DNA of 7,494 nucleotides from assembly GCA_905236595.1 (NCBI GenBank), contig CAJORE010000299.1, positions 1 through 7,494 on the forward strand, in the 5' to 3' direction. The first letter of the stretch is position 1, and each line of letters opens with the position of its first letter. The position numbers and the translations under genes were made by a program. This stretch comes from an uncultured Selenomonadaceae bacterium. Its GTDB lineage: Bacteria > Bacillota > Negativicutes > Selenomonadales > Selenomonadaceae. The notes under the pieces were generated by a model. The model saw only the letters and a list, made by a program, of their open reading frames with translations. It was not told the origin of the DNA and ran no database searches. Below, one piece after another: positions 1 to 7,304 of the stretch.

Positions 1-6
1 AACCCA

Positions 7-52
7 CAAGGGGCTTTGCCCCTTGACCCCAGCAGGGAGCTTCGCCCCCTGC
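7..52. repeat. Pair of G+C-rich intergenic hairpins (REP-like repeat)
   Basis: Two adjacent inverted repeats lie downstream of truB. The first has perfect 8-bp arms (CAAGGGGC at 7-14 and GCCCCTTG at 18-25) around a TTT loop. The second has 9-bp arms (32-40 and 44-52) around a TTC loop, with one mismatch (A38 opposite C46). Both are followed by a similar ACCCC stretch (26-30 and 53-57), so the unit looks duplicated: hairpin, ACCCC, hairpin, ACCCC. The arrangement resembles dispersed palindromic intergenic repeats. No T-tract directly follows either hairpin on either strand, so a classical intrinsic terminator for truB is not supported, although the structure could still protect the 3' end of the mRNA. 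The sequence starts within this element, as would be expected if an assembly broke at a repeat; that is inference. Confidence 0.65.
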
Positions 53-125
53 ACCCCGAATGTTTTTAGTTTTTCGAGATGCCCTTATTTCGATTCTTGC
101 TTTTTGGAGGATAATGAAGATTGAT
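53..125. other. Short non-coding stretch downstream of truB
   Basis: This A+T-richer stretch lies between the hairpin repeat and the truB stop codon. I see no gene on the minus strand. ribF, which commonly follows truB in this operon type, does not start within the window. A plus-strand GGAGG followed closely by ATG at 114-116 opens a frame that runs antisense through truB, and I take it to be chance. No terminator with a proper stem and T-run is visible. Confidence 0.5.
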
Positions 126-1016
126 TCATCGGCCATCAAAGGTTTTCACGGGACAAACGGCTCCTTGTTCGGCGTCGAAACGACCGATGCCCAAAAATTT
201 ACCGTCGGAAAATACCATCACCGTCGGCGGCAAACTTTTCCGCACCGTCGTGCTCATTCCGTCGGCAAAAGCTTTCGCCCGCGTCGGCGGCAGATTAAAG
301 CGCGGTATGTGCGATAGCGCCGCCGACGGCTCAATCATAATTTTTGCCGTTTCCCCGTCGTCCTTGGCCGCCGCGACCTCGTCCAAAGTTATTGCCCGGC
401 TGAGTGAAAAACCGCCCGATAGTGTCCGCACCAAAAAATTCAAAACGGCGGGGGTGCCGAGTTTTTCGCCGATGTCCGTCACCAACGATCGAATGTACGT
501 CCCTTTGCCGCAAGCGACGTCCATGACAAAACCGCCGTTGCCGATTGCCGATAAAACGATGGCACTTATTTTGACTTCGCGCACGGGGATGGCGATGCTT
601 TCCGAATTGCCCGTTTTGCGCGTCAGCTTGTAAGCTCGCCGACCGTCGATTTTCACCGCCGATTTGGCCGGCGGTTTTTGCTTAATCGTGCCGACAAATT
701 CCCGTAACACGTTTTGCAAAACTTCGGCGGAGGGCAACGCAATATTTTCCTGCCGGGCAATTATTTGCCCCGTGGCATCACCGCTGTCCGTGGCAATGCC
801 TAACCGCACTTCGGCGCGATAAGCTTTATCCTCCGGCAAGTATTCCAAAAGCCGCGTCGCTTTGCCGACGGCAACGGGCAACACCCCCGCCGCCGCCGGA
901 TCGAGGGTTCCGGCATGACCGATGCGTTTTACGCCCAAAATGCGCCGCAATGCCGCTATGACATCATGCGAACTCATGGCGGGCGGCTTCAGGATATTTA
1001 AGAAGCCGTCGATCAT
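126..1016 (-). CDS. truB: tRNA pseudouridine(55) synthase TruB
   Basis: TruB converts uridine 55 in the T-loop of tRNAs to pseudouridine, in the cytoplasm. The 296-residue product has the family length. It opens with the usual GFLNILKPPAMSSHD segment, and the catalytic motif GHAGTLDP follows at residues 33-40, with Asp39 as the expected nucleophile. Further family blocks are GVLPVAVGKATRLLEYL, YRAEVRLG, KPPAKSAVKIDGRRAY and GKGTYIRSL. The C-terminal part (about residues 225-296) fits the PUA-like RNA-binding domain. A longer open frame reaches 1205, but the ATG at 1016 matches the family N-terminus and forms an ATGA overlap with the nrnA stop codon. No good SD precedes it, so translation probably depends on coupling to nrnA. 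It is the last gene of the operon seen here. Confidence 0.97.
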   Translation of the reverse strand: MIDGFLNILKPPAMSSHDVIAALRRILGVKRIGHAGTLDPAAAGVLPVAVGKATRLLEYLPEDKAYRAEVRLGIATDSGDATGQIIARQENIALPSAEVLQNVLREFVGTIKQKPPAKSAVKIDGRRAYKLTRKTGNSESIAIPVREVKISAIVLSAIGNGGFVMDVACGKGTYIRSLVTDIGEKLGTPAVLNFLVRTLSGGFSLSRAITLDEVAAAKDDGETAKIMIEPSAALSHIPRFNLPPTRAKAFADGMSTTVRKSLPPTVMVFSDGKFLGIGRFDAEQGAVCPVKTFDGR

Positions 1017-1981
1017 TGTCGGTACAGGGCGGCCAGCGCTTCGGTCAATTCGGCGACGATAACGCGCTTGGCTTCGGCAAAGGGCATATTGAGCGTACAG
1101 CCGGCGGCGCGAATGTGGCCGCCGCCGCCGAATTTCACGGCTATTTTGGCTACGTCCAACCGTTTGCTGCGCATACTTACGCGGCAGACGTTCGCTTCCT
1201 GGCATTTCACCATTACCGCCGTGTCAACGCCCTCGATAATGCGTACGTTGTCGATAAAACCTTCCGTGGTTTCAAGCGTTTCGACAAGGGGCAAGTCCAA
1301 GAAGATACCGGCGGCTTTGCCGGCGGCGAAAAGTTCGACGGTGGACAAGGCCGCCGCCATGCCCTTGACGGTGGCGAAGGATTTTTCCTCCGTCGCTTCG
1401 GAAACGATGTTCGGTTTGACGTCGTACTCCATAAGTTCCGCCGCTGCCCGCATGGTAAAAGGCTTGGTGCTGGCATAGCGGAAAAATCCCGAATCGGTGG
1501 CAATGCCGGTGTACAAGCAAACGGCAATGTCGCTGTCAAAAGCCACGCCCATTTCCTTGATGACTTCGTAGACAATCTCCGCCGCCGCCGCCCGATCGGC
1601 ATCAAGATACAGTTCGTCCGCCGCTTCGTCATTGCTTATATGATGATCGATATTGAGAACCTTGGCATCGGTCATATCCTTTACGCGGCTTATGCGATCA
1701 ATGTTCGCGTCCAATATGACCAAGCGATCGGCGGTCAGTTTTGCCGACGGCAGATTTTCCGGCGGGCGCTTTATGAGTTCGTAGCCCGGCAAAAAGGAAA
1801 AAATGCGCGGTGCTTTGTCGTCGATGTAAACTTCGACCTGTTTGCCGGCTTTTTTCAAGGCGTGCATAAGCGCCAGCGTCGAACCGATGGCATCCCCGTC
1901 CGGATGAATGTGCGTCGCCAAAACAAAGCGGTCGTTGTTGTTTAGAATTTGCGCCGCCTCCGCAAGAGTGATTTTGCTCAT
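1013..1981 (-). CDS. nrnA: DHH/DHHA1 phosphoesterase, NrnA-type oligoribonuclease / pAp phosphatase
   Basis: Members of this family in Firmicutes hydrolyse short oligoribonucleotides (nanoRNA) and 3'-phosphoadenosine 5'-phosphate (pAp), using Mn2+ in the cytoplasm. Some relatives also cleave cyclic-dinucleotide products. The 322-residue protein carries the expected metal-site motifs: ATHIHPDGDAIGS at residues 22-34, Asp91 in VILDAN, the DHH triad at 112-114, and Asp163 in TGIATDSGFFRY. The DHHA1 domain follows, with the RMSMR-like RVSMRSKRLDV segment and the substrate-binding loop FGGGGHIRAAG near 284-294. The ATG at 1981 is supported by GGAGG five bases upstream. The gene begins 12 bases after rbfA and ends in an ATGA overlap with truB. 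The exact substrate cannot be told from sequence; nanoRNA/pAp is by family and by operon position. Confidence 0.93.
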   Translation of the reverse strand: MSKITLAEAAQILNNNDRFVLATHIHPDGDAIGSTLALMHALKKAGKQVEVYIDDKAPRIFSFLPGYELIKRPPENLPSAKLTADRLVILDANIDRISRVKDMTDAKVLNIDHHISNDEAADELYLDADRAAAAEIVYEVIKEMGVAFDSDIAVCLYTGIATDSGFFRYASTKPFTMRAAAELMEYDVKPNIVSEATEEKSFATVKGMAAALSTVELFAAGKAAGIFLDLPLVETLETTEGFIDNVRIIEGVDTAVMVKCQEANVCRVSMRSKRLDVAKIAVKFGGGGHIRAAGCTLNMPFAEAKRVIVAELTEALAALYRQ

Positions 1982-1993
1982 AGCTACCTCCGC

Positions 1994-2353
1994 TTATTCC
2001 TCTTGGTCATGTTCGATATGGGCATCGTTCAATAAATGCTGAATGTGCTCGCTGTAATCAAGGGTCGTATCGCGCACAAATTCTATTTCCGGCGTGTAAC
2101 GCAGGCGGATCCGCCGCCCCAATTCGCGGCGCACGAAGCCTTTGGCGCTGTTTAGCCCCGCCCAAGAGGCGGCAATCTCCTTGTCGCTGCCCATTAAGCT
2201 TACAAAAATCTTCGCCTCGCGCAAATCGGGCGTCACCGTCACCTCCGTAACGGTGACAAACCCGATGCGCGGATCTTTAATTTCGCGACTTATAATTTGG
2301 CTGGTTTCGATTTTTATCAGCTCTTGCACCTTTTGCGGGCGTACCTTACTCAT
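1994..2353 (-). CDS. rbfA: 30S ribosome-binding factor RbfA
   Basis: RbfA is a small KH-fold protein that binds the 30S subunit near the 5' end of 16S rRNA. It acts in late 30S maturation and cold adaptation. The 119-residue product has the family length and blocks: [20 protein letters not shown] at residues 9-28, then [22 protein letters not shown] and the [24 protein letters not shown] stretch near residues 80-103. The end is short and acidic (HDQEE). The ATG at 2353 overlaps the end of infB by 8 bases, and a GAGG six bases upstream lies inside the last infB codons. Translation is therefore probably coupled to infB. nrnA begins 12 bases further on. Confidence 0.97.
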   Translation of the reverse strand: MSKVRPQKVQELIKIETSQIISREIKDPRIGFVTVTEVTVTPDLREAKIFVSLMGSDKEIAASWAGLNSAKGFVRRELGRRIRLRYTPEIEFVRDTTLDYSEHIQHLLNDAHIEHDQEE

Positions 2354-5300
2354 TGGTCGCCTCGGCGTCGCTCTCGGCGGCGCGTTTTTCGGCTTCCTTG
2401 TTCACGTCCGCAATGGAGGTTTCGATTTCTTCCATGACATACGGCTCGATGATGTCGCCCTCGCGGAAATCGCGGAAGTCAACGATGGATATGCCACATT
2501 CGTAACCCGCCGCCACTTCTTTTACATCGTCCTTGAAACGCCTAAGCGAATCAATGGCGCCGTCGAAAATTTCAATGTTGTCGCGGATAATACGGATTTT
2601 GGCGTTGTTGGTAATTTTGCCTTCCAAGACGTACGAACCGGCCACCAGCACTTTGGAAAATTTCATCACCTGCCGGATTTCCACGCGACCCAAAACGACT
2701 TCTTTGTACTTGGGCGCAAGCATTCCGCTCATGGCATCCTTGACGTCGTTTAACGCATCGTAAATGACGCGGTACGTCCTGATGTCGATGTCCTCCGCAT
2801 CGGCAACGCGCCGCGCATTGGCATCGGGACGCACGTTAAAGGCGATGATGAGCGCATTCGAGGCCGAAGCCAACATAACGTCGGATTCGCTCACCGCGCC
2901 TACGCCGGAATGAACGATGGACACGCGCACTTCGTCGTTTTTGTTCAGCGCCAAAAGAGCGCTGTTCAAGGCTTCCACCGAACCTTGCACGTCGGCTTTG
3001 ACGACGATGTTGAGGTCTTTGATGTTGCCTTCTTTTATCTGGCGGAACAAATCGTCAAGGGAGACTTTCTTGGAGTTGACCAACCGGCTCTTTTGCCGTT
3101 CCTGCCGTGCCGCCGCTATGGAACGCGCTTGCTTTTCGTCCAAAACGGCAAGAATGTCGCCCGCCGCCGGAACGTCGCTTAATCCCAAAACTTCCACCGG
3201 TACGGAAGGGCCGGCCTTTTTCACGTTGTCGCCGCGATCGTTGACCATGGCGCGCACTTTGCCGTAGACCGTACCCGCCACTAAGGAATCGCCCAACTTG
3301 AGCGTGCCGTTTTGCACCAGAACCGTCGCCACCGGGCCTTTGCCCTTGTCAAGTTCCGCTTCGATGATGACGCCGCGTGCTTCGCGGTTGGGGTTGGCCT
3401 TTAACTCTTGCATCTCGGCGACCAACAAAATCATTTCCAAAAGATCGCCAATGCCGAGTTTTTGTTTGGCGGAGACGGGAACCATCGGCGTGTCGCCGCC
3501 GTATTCCTCCGGCACGAGGTTGTGTTCCATGAGTTCTTGTTTCACTCGTTCGGGGTTCGCGCCGGGCTTGTCGATTTTGTTGATGGCGACGATGATGGGA
3601 ACGCCCGCCGATTTGGCATGGCTTATCGCTTCCACCGTTTGCGGCATTACACCGTCGTCGGCGGCGACAACCAACACGGCAATATCCGTGACTTTCGCGC
3701 CGCGGGCGCGCATGGCGGTGAAGGCTTCGTGACCCGGCGTATCGAGGAACACGATTTTCTTGTCCTTGCCGGATTCCTTATCTTTGCACATGACTTGGTA
3801 CGCGCCGATGTGTTGCGTAATGCCGCCCGCTTCGTGGCTGGTGACGGAAGTTTTCCGTATCACGTCCAACAACGAGGTCTTGCCGTGGTCGACGTGACCC
3901 ATGACGGTAACCACCGGAGGACGGCTCTTTAAGCTCTTGGCTTCGTCCTCGATTTCGGGAATTTCCGTCGGATCAACTTCGGGCGGCAATTCCTCCGTCG
4001 TGACGCCGAATTCCGCCGCTACGAGCGAAGCCGTATCGTAGTCGATTTCCTGATTGATGGTCGCCATGACGCCCATGAGGAAGAGCTTCTTTACGACGTC
4101 CGCCGCCGTGCAGCTCATTTTGCTGGCCAAATCTTTGACGGCGATGTTCTCGCCGATTTTGATATGTTTGGGACGAGCGATCTCAACCTTCGCCGGCGGC
4201 TGATTGTCGCGTTTTTTGCGACGGTTGCGATCCTTGCGGACGCGCCCTTCGCCGTTGAAGTTGTTGTTGTTGATGTCGTTGCTGCGCCCGTTGGCGGTTT
4301 TGCCGCCGCGATTGCCGGAGCCGTTTTTGCCGCGGTTGTCGTTCTTGCCGCCCTTTTTGCCGGATTGCTCCTTGCCTTTGCCGCGGTTTTCGTTGCCCCG
4401 GTTGTCGCCGTTGCCGTCGGCGGTTTTGCCTTGCCGTTCGAGCGCAAAATCACCGTTGTTTTTAGCGCCGTTCTTTCGCCCGTTGCCCCGGTTATCGCCG
4501 CGATTATCGCCGCGTTTGCCGCCGCCCATGTTGTCGATGCTTTGCTTGCCGCCGACTTCTTTTCGTTGTTCGCCGTTGCGGGTCGGACGGTTACCGTCGC
4601 GCACAGAGCGCCCTTTTTGCGCTTGGAATTTGCCGCTTTCGGCTAAGCGCCGCCGGTTGTTTTCTTCTTTTGTTGCCACGATTCGCAGTCCGGAAACCGA
4701 TTTTTCAACCGGTGTTTCGCGAGAAGGTTGCGTCGGCGGGTTCGCCGTTTCTTTTTTTTCGGGGACGGTTTTTACCGGCGCCGCATTGTCTTCGGTTTTC
4801 ACCGTCTTTGCCTTGTCGGTTGTCTTGGCATTGGCCGGTTCCGCTTTATCAGCGCCGGTCGGTTTCGGCGCATTGTCCGCCGGTTTGGTTTTGGCGGCGC
4901 TTTCGACGGCGGGTTTGGCTTTGGCCTCGTCGTCCGTATTTTTCGGCGCCGTCGGCAATGATTCTTTTTTATAGGCGGTTTCCGTAGGTTTTAACGCCCT
5001 ATCCGTCGGCAATGACCCGTTGTTTTCCGTTTTGCCGACGGCTTTTTTGACGCCGGCATCGCCGGTCGGTTTTTTCTTCGTTTCGCCGTTCTTTACGGTC
5101 GGCGTCTCTTTGGCGATGGGCTTGTCCGGGCGTTTGGCCTTGGCCGTGCCATCGACGCTTTTTACCGTCTTGACGTTTTTGTCGCCGGATGTCGCATCGT
5201 TTTTCGTCTTCAGGGCGAAAGCCCCCTTAACGACTTTGTAACCTTCTTCGTCAACGCTGCTAAAATTATTGGCAACTTTGAAGCCGTTCTTTTTCAAAAC

Positions 5301-5381
5301 TTCAATGACTGCTTTGTAATCCGCCTTGAAAGCTTTCGCCAACTCAAAAACTCTGTATTTTCCCACTAATAAAGCCCCCAC
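2346..5381 (-). CDS. infB: Translation initiation factor IF-2 with an unusually long low-complexity linker
   Basis: IF2 is the GTPase that brings fMet-tRNA to the 30S subunit and promotes 50S joining. The 1011-residue product begins with an IF2_N-type segment ([11 protein letters not shown] and [12 protein letters not shown], residues 8-37). A Lys/Ala/Pro/Thr-rich stretch (about 57-225) and an Asn/Gly/Arg/Lys-rich stretch (about 245-395) follow. A second IF2_N domain lies near 408-460. The GTPase motifs are complete: GHVDHGKT 495-502, GGITQHIG 519-526, DTPGHEAF 547-554, NKID 601-604 and SAK 637-639. Domains II, III and IV follow to the end. B. subtilis IF2 is about 716 residues, so the excess is mostly linker. 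The start is a GTG at 5381; an in-frame GTG at 5366, five codons on, is an alternative with GGGGG eight bases upstream. The gene lies 21 bases after ylxQ. Confidence 0.97.
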   Translation of the reverse strand: MGALLVGKYRVFELAKAFKADYKAVIEVLKKNGFKVANNFSSVDEEGYKVVKGAFALKTKNDATSGDKNVKTVKSVDGTAKAKRPDKPIAKETPTVKNGETKKKPTGDAGVKKAVGKTENNGSLPTDRALKPTETAYKKESLPTAPKNTDDEAKAKPAVESAAKTKPADNAPKPTGADKAEPANAKTTDKAKTVKTEDNAAPVKTVPEKKETANPPTQPSRETPVEKSVSGLRIVATKEENNRRRLAESGKFQAQKGRSVRDGNRPTRNGEQRKEVGGKQSIDNMGGGKRGDNRGDNRGNGRKNGAKNNGDFALERQGKTADGNGDNRGNENRGKGKEQSGKKGGKNDNRGKNGSGNRGGKTANGRSNDINNNNFNGEGRVRKDRNRRKKRDNQPPAKVEIARPKHIKIGENIAVKDLASKMSCTAADVVKKLFLMGVMATINQEIDYDTASLVAAEFGVTTEELPPEVDPTEIPEIEDEAKSLKSRPPVVTVMGHVDHGKTSLLDVIRKTSVTSHEAGGITQHIGAYQVMCKDKESGKDKKIVFLDTPGHEAFTAMRARGAKVTDIAVLVVAADDGVMPQTVEAISHAKSAGVPIIVAINKIDKPGANPERVKQELMEHNLVPEEYGGDTPMVPVSAKQKLGIGDLLEMILLVAEMQELKANPNREARGVIIEAELDKGKGPVATVLVQNGTLKLGDSLVAGTVYGKVRAMVNDRGDNVKKAGPSVPVEVLGLSDVPAAGDILAVLDEKQARSIAAARQERQKSRLVNSKKVSLDDLFRQIKEGNIKDLNIVVKADVQGSVEALNSALLALNKNDEVRVSIVHSGVGAVSESDVMLASASNALIIAFNVRPDANARRVADAEDIDIRTYRVIYDALNDVKDAMSGMLAPKYKEVVLGRVEIRQVMKFSKVLVAGSYVLEGKITNNAKIRIIRDNIEIFDGAIDSLRRFKDDVKEVAAGYECGISIVDFRDFREGDIIEPYVMEEIETSIADVNKEAEKRAAESDAEATNE
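2360..2363 (-). promoter_or_regulatory. SD for rbfA embedded in the infB 3' end
   Basis: The minus strand reads GCCGAGGCGACCAATGAG across the junction. GAGG lies six bases before the rbfA ATG and falls within the infB codons for Glu-Ala of its DAEATNE ending. This site supports the overlapping rbfA start. The same TCGCCTCGGC block (plus-strand reading) recurs before ylxR at the nusA end. Confidence 0.6.
4200..4640 (-). repeat. Low-complexity Asn/Gly/Arg/Lys-coding region inside infB
   Basis: This stretch encodes the IF2 linker around residues 248-394. It is rich in short repeated units such as [22 protein letters not shown] and [15 protein letters not shown]. At DNA level the unit of cgattatcgccg type repeats imperfectly near 4490-4515, and ccggttgtcgcc- or gcggttgtc-like variants recur between 4320 and 4410. 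The reading frame stays intact. Such runs could vary in length between strains by slippage; that is inference. Confidence 0.7.
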
Positions 5382-5402
5382 GTTCGATTTCCCGTTGCCG
5401 CC

Positions 5403-5720
5403 TCAGCAGTTTGCCGTCAGTTTTGTTACCGCGCGGACAAAGCCCGCGTCGGTCAATGCGACGACCGCCGTTTGCCCGTCTTTGCCGACGGCTTGAGCCA
5501 AGTCTTCTTTGTCGCCTGCGGTCAGCAAGGGAATATTGTGCTTTTTTGCCAACTGCCGATATTTTTCGGCAGTCCGTTCACTGGCATTTGCCGCGCTTAT
5601 TATGAGCGCCGCTTTGTTATTCTTTAACGCCGTTTCAACGGCAAAATCACCCGTTACCAATTTTCGCGCCCTATGCGCCAAGCCAAGCACATTCAAAATT
5701 TTGCGCTCTTTTTCCGTCAT
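5403..5720 (-). CDS. ylxQ: L7Ae-family RNA-binding protein (YlxQ)
   Basis: This is a 105-residue member of the L7Ae/L30e/Gadd45 family, which commonly sits between ylxR and infB. Family members bind kink-turn RNA; the cellular job of bacterial YlxQ is not well settled. The sequence shows the expected pattern: ILNVLGLAHRARKLVTGDFAVETALK (residues 8-33), then the beta strand AALIISAANAS, and the helix and strand TAEKYRQLAKKHNIPLL. The ATG at 5720 overlaps the ylxR stop as ATGA. A GAGG seven bases upstream is formed by the last ylxR codons (EEEGL). infB follows after 21 bases. The length is typical and no key part seems missing. Confidence 0.92.
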   Translation of the reverse strand: MTEKERKILNVLGLAHRARKLVTGDFAVETALKNNKAALIISAANASERTAEKYRQLAKKHNIPLLTAGDKEDLAQAVGKDGQTAVVALTDAGFVRAVTKLTANC

Positions 5721-6082
5721 AAGCCTTCCTCTTCGGATTCGGCGTTATTTTGCACGAGGCCGGTCAATTCATCCCAAAAGGCCGCGTCGGCAAAAACTTT
5801 GCCCTTTGCCTCATTGGGGCTTAAGGCGCGAAAAAGGGATTTGCCCTTCTTGGCCGCCGACACACATTCCGGCGAACGGCAAATGTATGCGCCGCGTCCC
5901 GGTGCTTTCCCCGTAATATCGACGGCACACGCGCCGTCTGCTTGGCGCACGATGCGAATAAGTCCGCTTTTTCCCTTCAGCGTGCGGCAAATTACGCACA
6001 TACGTTCGCGCTCGCCGATAATTCTTCGCTTGGGGTTTGCCCGACGACGATTTTTTTTCTCCGTCGCGGCATCCTTATTCAT
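5717..6082 (-). CDS. ylxR: YlxR-family RNA-binding protein (RNase P modulator RnpM)
   Basis: YlxR (DUF448) proteins are small RNA-binding proteins encoded between nusA and infB. The B. subtilis member has been described as RnpM, a protein that binds RNase P RNA and modulates the enzyme. The 121-residue product shows the family core: RMCVICRTLKGKSGLIRIVR (residues 27-46), then VDITGKAPGRGAYICRSPEC with the hallmark GRGAYxC, and AKKGKSLFRAL. Compared with usual members, which start close to the first Cys motif, this protein has about 20 extra basic residues at the front (EKKNRRRANPKRR) and an acidic tail (ESEEEGL). The ATG at 6082 overlaps the nusA end by 8 bases and has a GAGG nine bases upstream within nusA. 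An internal Met at residue 28 is a less likely start, because it would cut into the conserved core. Confidence 0.93.
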   Translation of the reverse strand: MNKDAATEKKNRRRANPKRRIIGERERMCVICRTLKGKSGLIRIVRQADGACAVDITGKAPGRGAYICRSPECVSAAKKGKSLFRALSPNEAKGKVFADAAFWDELTGLVQNNAESEEEGL

Positions 6083-7304
6083 CGCTTATCGCCTCGGCAT
6101 CATCTTGCGCTACGTTTTCGCCCGTCGCATATTCGCCGTCATAATCGCCGGTGTTTTCGTATTCGCCGTCGGCCGCATCGCCGGTTTCATAGTCATCGCT
6201 TTCGTAAGCCGCGCTTTCGGCGGATTGGCTTTGACTTTTGATGTCGATTTTCCAACCCGTAAGACGCGCCGCCAAACGTGCGTTTTGCCCTTCCTTGCCG
6301 ATGGCCAAGGACAGCTGGTTGTCGGGAACGACAACGGAAGAGCTGTGTTCTTCGTCGTCAAGCACCGTAACCGACAAAACTTCCGACGGCGCCAAGGCAT
6401 TGGCAATATATTTCTCGGGATTTTCGCTCCATTCGACGATGTCGATCTTTTCGGCGCCCAATTCATCCGTCACCGCCTGTACGCGGATTCCTTTCGGTCC
6501 GATACAGGCGCCGATGGGATCAATGTCCTTGTCGGCGGAAAAGACCGCAATCTTCGATCTGGAGCCGGCTTCACGAACCACCGCTTTTATCTCCACCGTG
6601 CCGTCGGCAATTTCCGGCACGTTCAATTCAAACAGTTTGCGCAAAAAAATGGGATGTGTTCGCGACAAATTGATGAAGGAACCTTTTGTCCCTTTTTTCA
6701 CGTCGGTAATAATCGCTTTTATGCGCTTGCCCTGCTTACATTCGTCGCCGTGCGGTATCTCGGAATATGGAAGCATGGCTTCGGTATTGCCGAGATCGAC
6801 AAAAACGTTGCGGTGCTCGACGTGCAAAACAATGCCCGAAACAATGTCATTCAGCTTGCCGATGTATTCGTTGTAAAGATTGTCCCGTTCGGCATCGCGC
6901 AGTCGTTGCGTAACCGTTTGTTTGGCCGCTTGCGCCGCGATTCGCCCGAAATCGGCGGGGGTGACTTCTATCTCCACGACGTCGCCGATTTCGTAATCGG
7001 ATTTTATGGCGCGGGCTTGCCCCAAGGATATCTGCGTTATGTCATCATAAACTTCGTCAACCACATTTTTTACGGCGTAGACGTGATAGGTTCCGTCAAT
7101 GCGGTTAATCTCCACCCGCACATTGCCCGCCGAATTGAAATTACGCTTATAGGCCAATATCAACCCCTGCTCGATGGCCTCAAACATTATCGCGGGATTC
7201 ACGCCTTTTTCTTCGCACAATTCGTTCAGTACGTCCAAAAAACTGGGGCTGGCCTTGCTACGGTATTTTAATCCCTTCCCCTTGGGGATTTTTGTTTTAA
7301 TCAA
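6075..7304 (-). CDS. nusA: Transcription termination/antitermination factor NusA
   Basis: NusA binds RNA polymerase and nascent RNA and tunes pausing, termination and antitermination. The 409-residue product has the N-terminal polymerase-binding domain (about residues 20-140, with AIEQGLILAYKRNF and GDVVEIEVTPADFGRIAAQ). The S1 domain (about 148-215) ends in INLSRTHP. Two KH domains follow, with GPKG at 269-272 and GKEG at 336-339, and the LSLAIGKEGQNARLAARLTG block. The last 50 residues form an acidic tail rich in Asp, Glu, Tyr and Gly; B. subtilis NusA (about 371 residues) lacks such a tail. The start is a TTG at 7304, with GGAGG 11 bases upstream, and gives about 18 extra basic residues before the family N-terminus. 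No in-frame ATG or GTG lies between. The gene overlaps ylxR by 8 bases. Confidence 0.96.
   Translation of the reverse strand: MIKTKIPKGKGLKYRSKASPSFLDVLNELCEEKGVNPAIMFEAIEQGLILAYKRNFNSAGNVRVEINRIDGTYHVYAVKNVVDEVYDDITQISLGQARAIKSDYEIGDVVEIEVTPADFGRIAAQAAKQTVTQRLRDAERDNLYNEYIGKLNDIVSGIVLHVEHRNVFVDLGNTEAMLPYSEIPHGDECKQGKRIKAIITDVKKGTKGSFINLSRTHPIFLRKLFELNVPEIADGTVEIKAVVREAGSRSKIAVFSADKDIDPIGACIGPKGIRVQAVTDELGAEKIDIVEWSENPEKYIANALAPSEVLSVTVLDDEEHSSSVVVPDNQLSLAIGKEGQNARLAARLTGWKIDIKSQSQSAESAAYESDDYETGDAADGEYENTGDYDGEYATGENVAQDDAEAISDE
6092..6095 (-). promoter_or_regulatory. SD for ylxR embedded in the nusA 3' end
   Basis: GAGG lies nine bases before the ylxR ATG and is formed by codons of the nusA ending DDAEAISDE. 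It supports the overlapping ATG at 6082. Its surroundings, GCCGAGGCGA, are identical to those before rbfA. Confidence 0.5.

Noticed and set aside
32..77. Plus-strand intrinsic terminator formed by the second hairpin and the following T-rich stretch
   Set aside because: The T-runs start about nine bases after the stem and are interrupted, and the stem belongs to a duplicated repeat unit. Not supported as a classical terminator.
114..317. Plus-strand GGAGG plus ATG opening near 114
   Set aside because: The frame runs antisense through the conserved truB C-terminus and shows no protein-like features.
1017..1205. N-terminal extension of truB up to 1205
   Set aside because: The extra residues overlap nrnA out of frame and have no family match. 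The ATG at 1016 gives the normal TruB N-terminus and an ATGA overlap.
1016..1945. Long plus-strand open frame (309 codons) opposite nrnA
   Set aside because: It is antisense to a clear nrnA with all its metal motifs. The product is full of Arg, Phe and Gly with no recognisable domain, as expected for an antisense frame in G+C-rich DNA.
4164..4646. Plus-strand frame with hydrophobic Ala/Val/Phe runs that looks like a membrane protein
   Set aside because: It is the reverse complement of the Asn/Gly/Lys low-complexity codons of the IF2 linker; the hydrophobicity is a by-product.
5673..7271. Very long plus-strand open frame (532 codons) opposite nusA and ylxR
   Set aside because: The length is striking, but it covers conserved nusA and ylxR on the other strand, lacks domain-like features and has no convincing SD. 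It follows from codon bias that avoids antisense stops.
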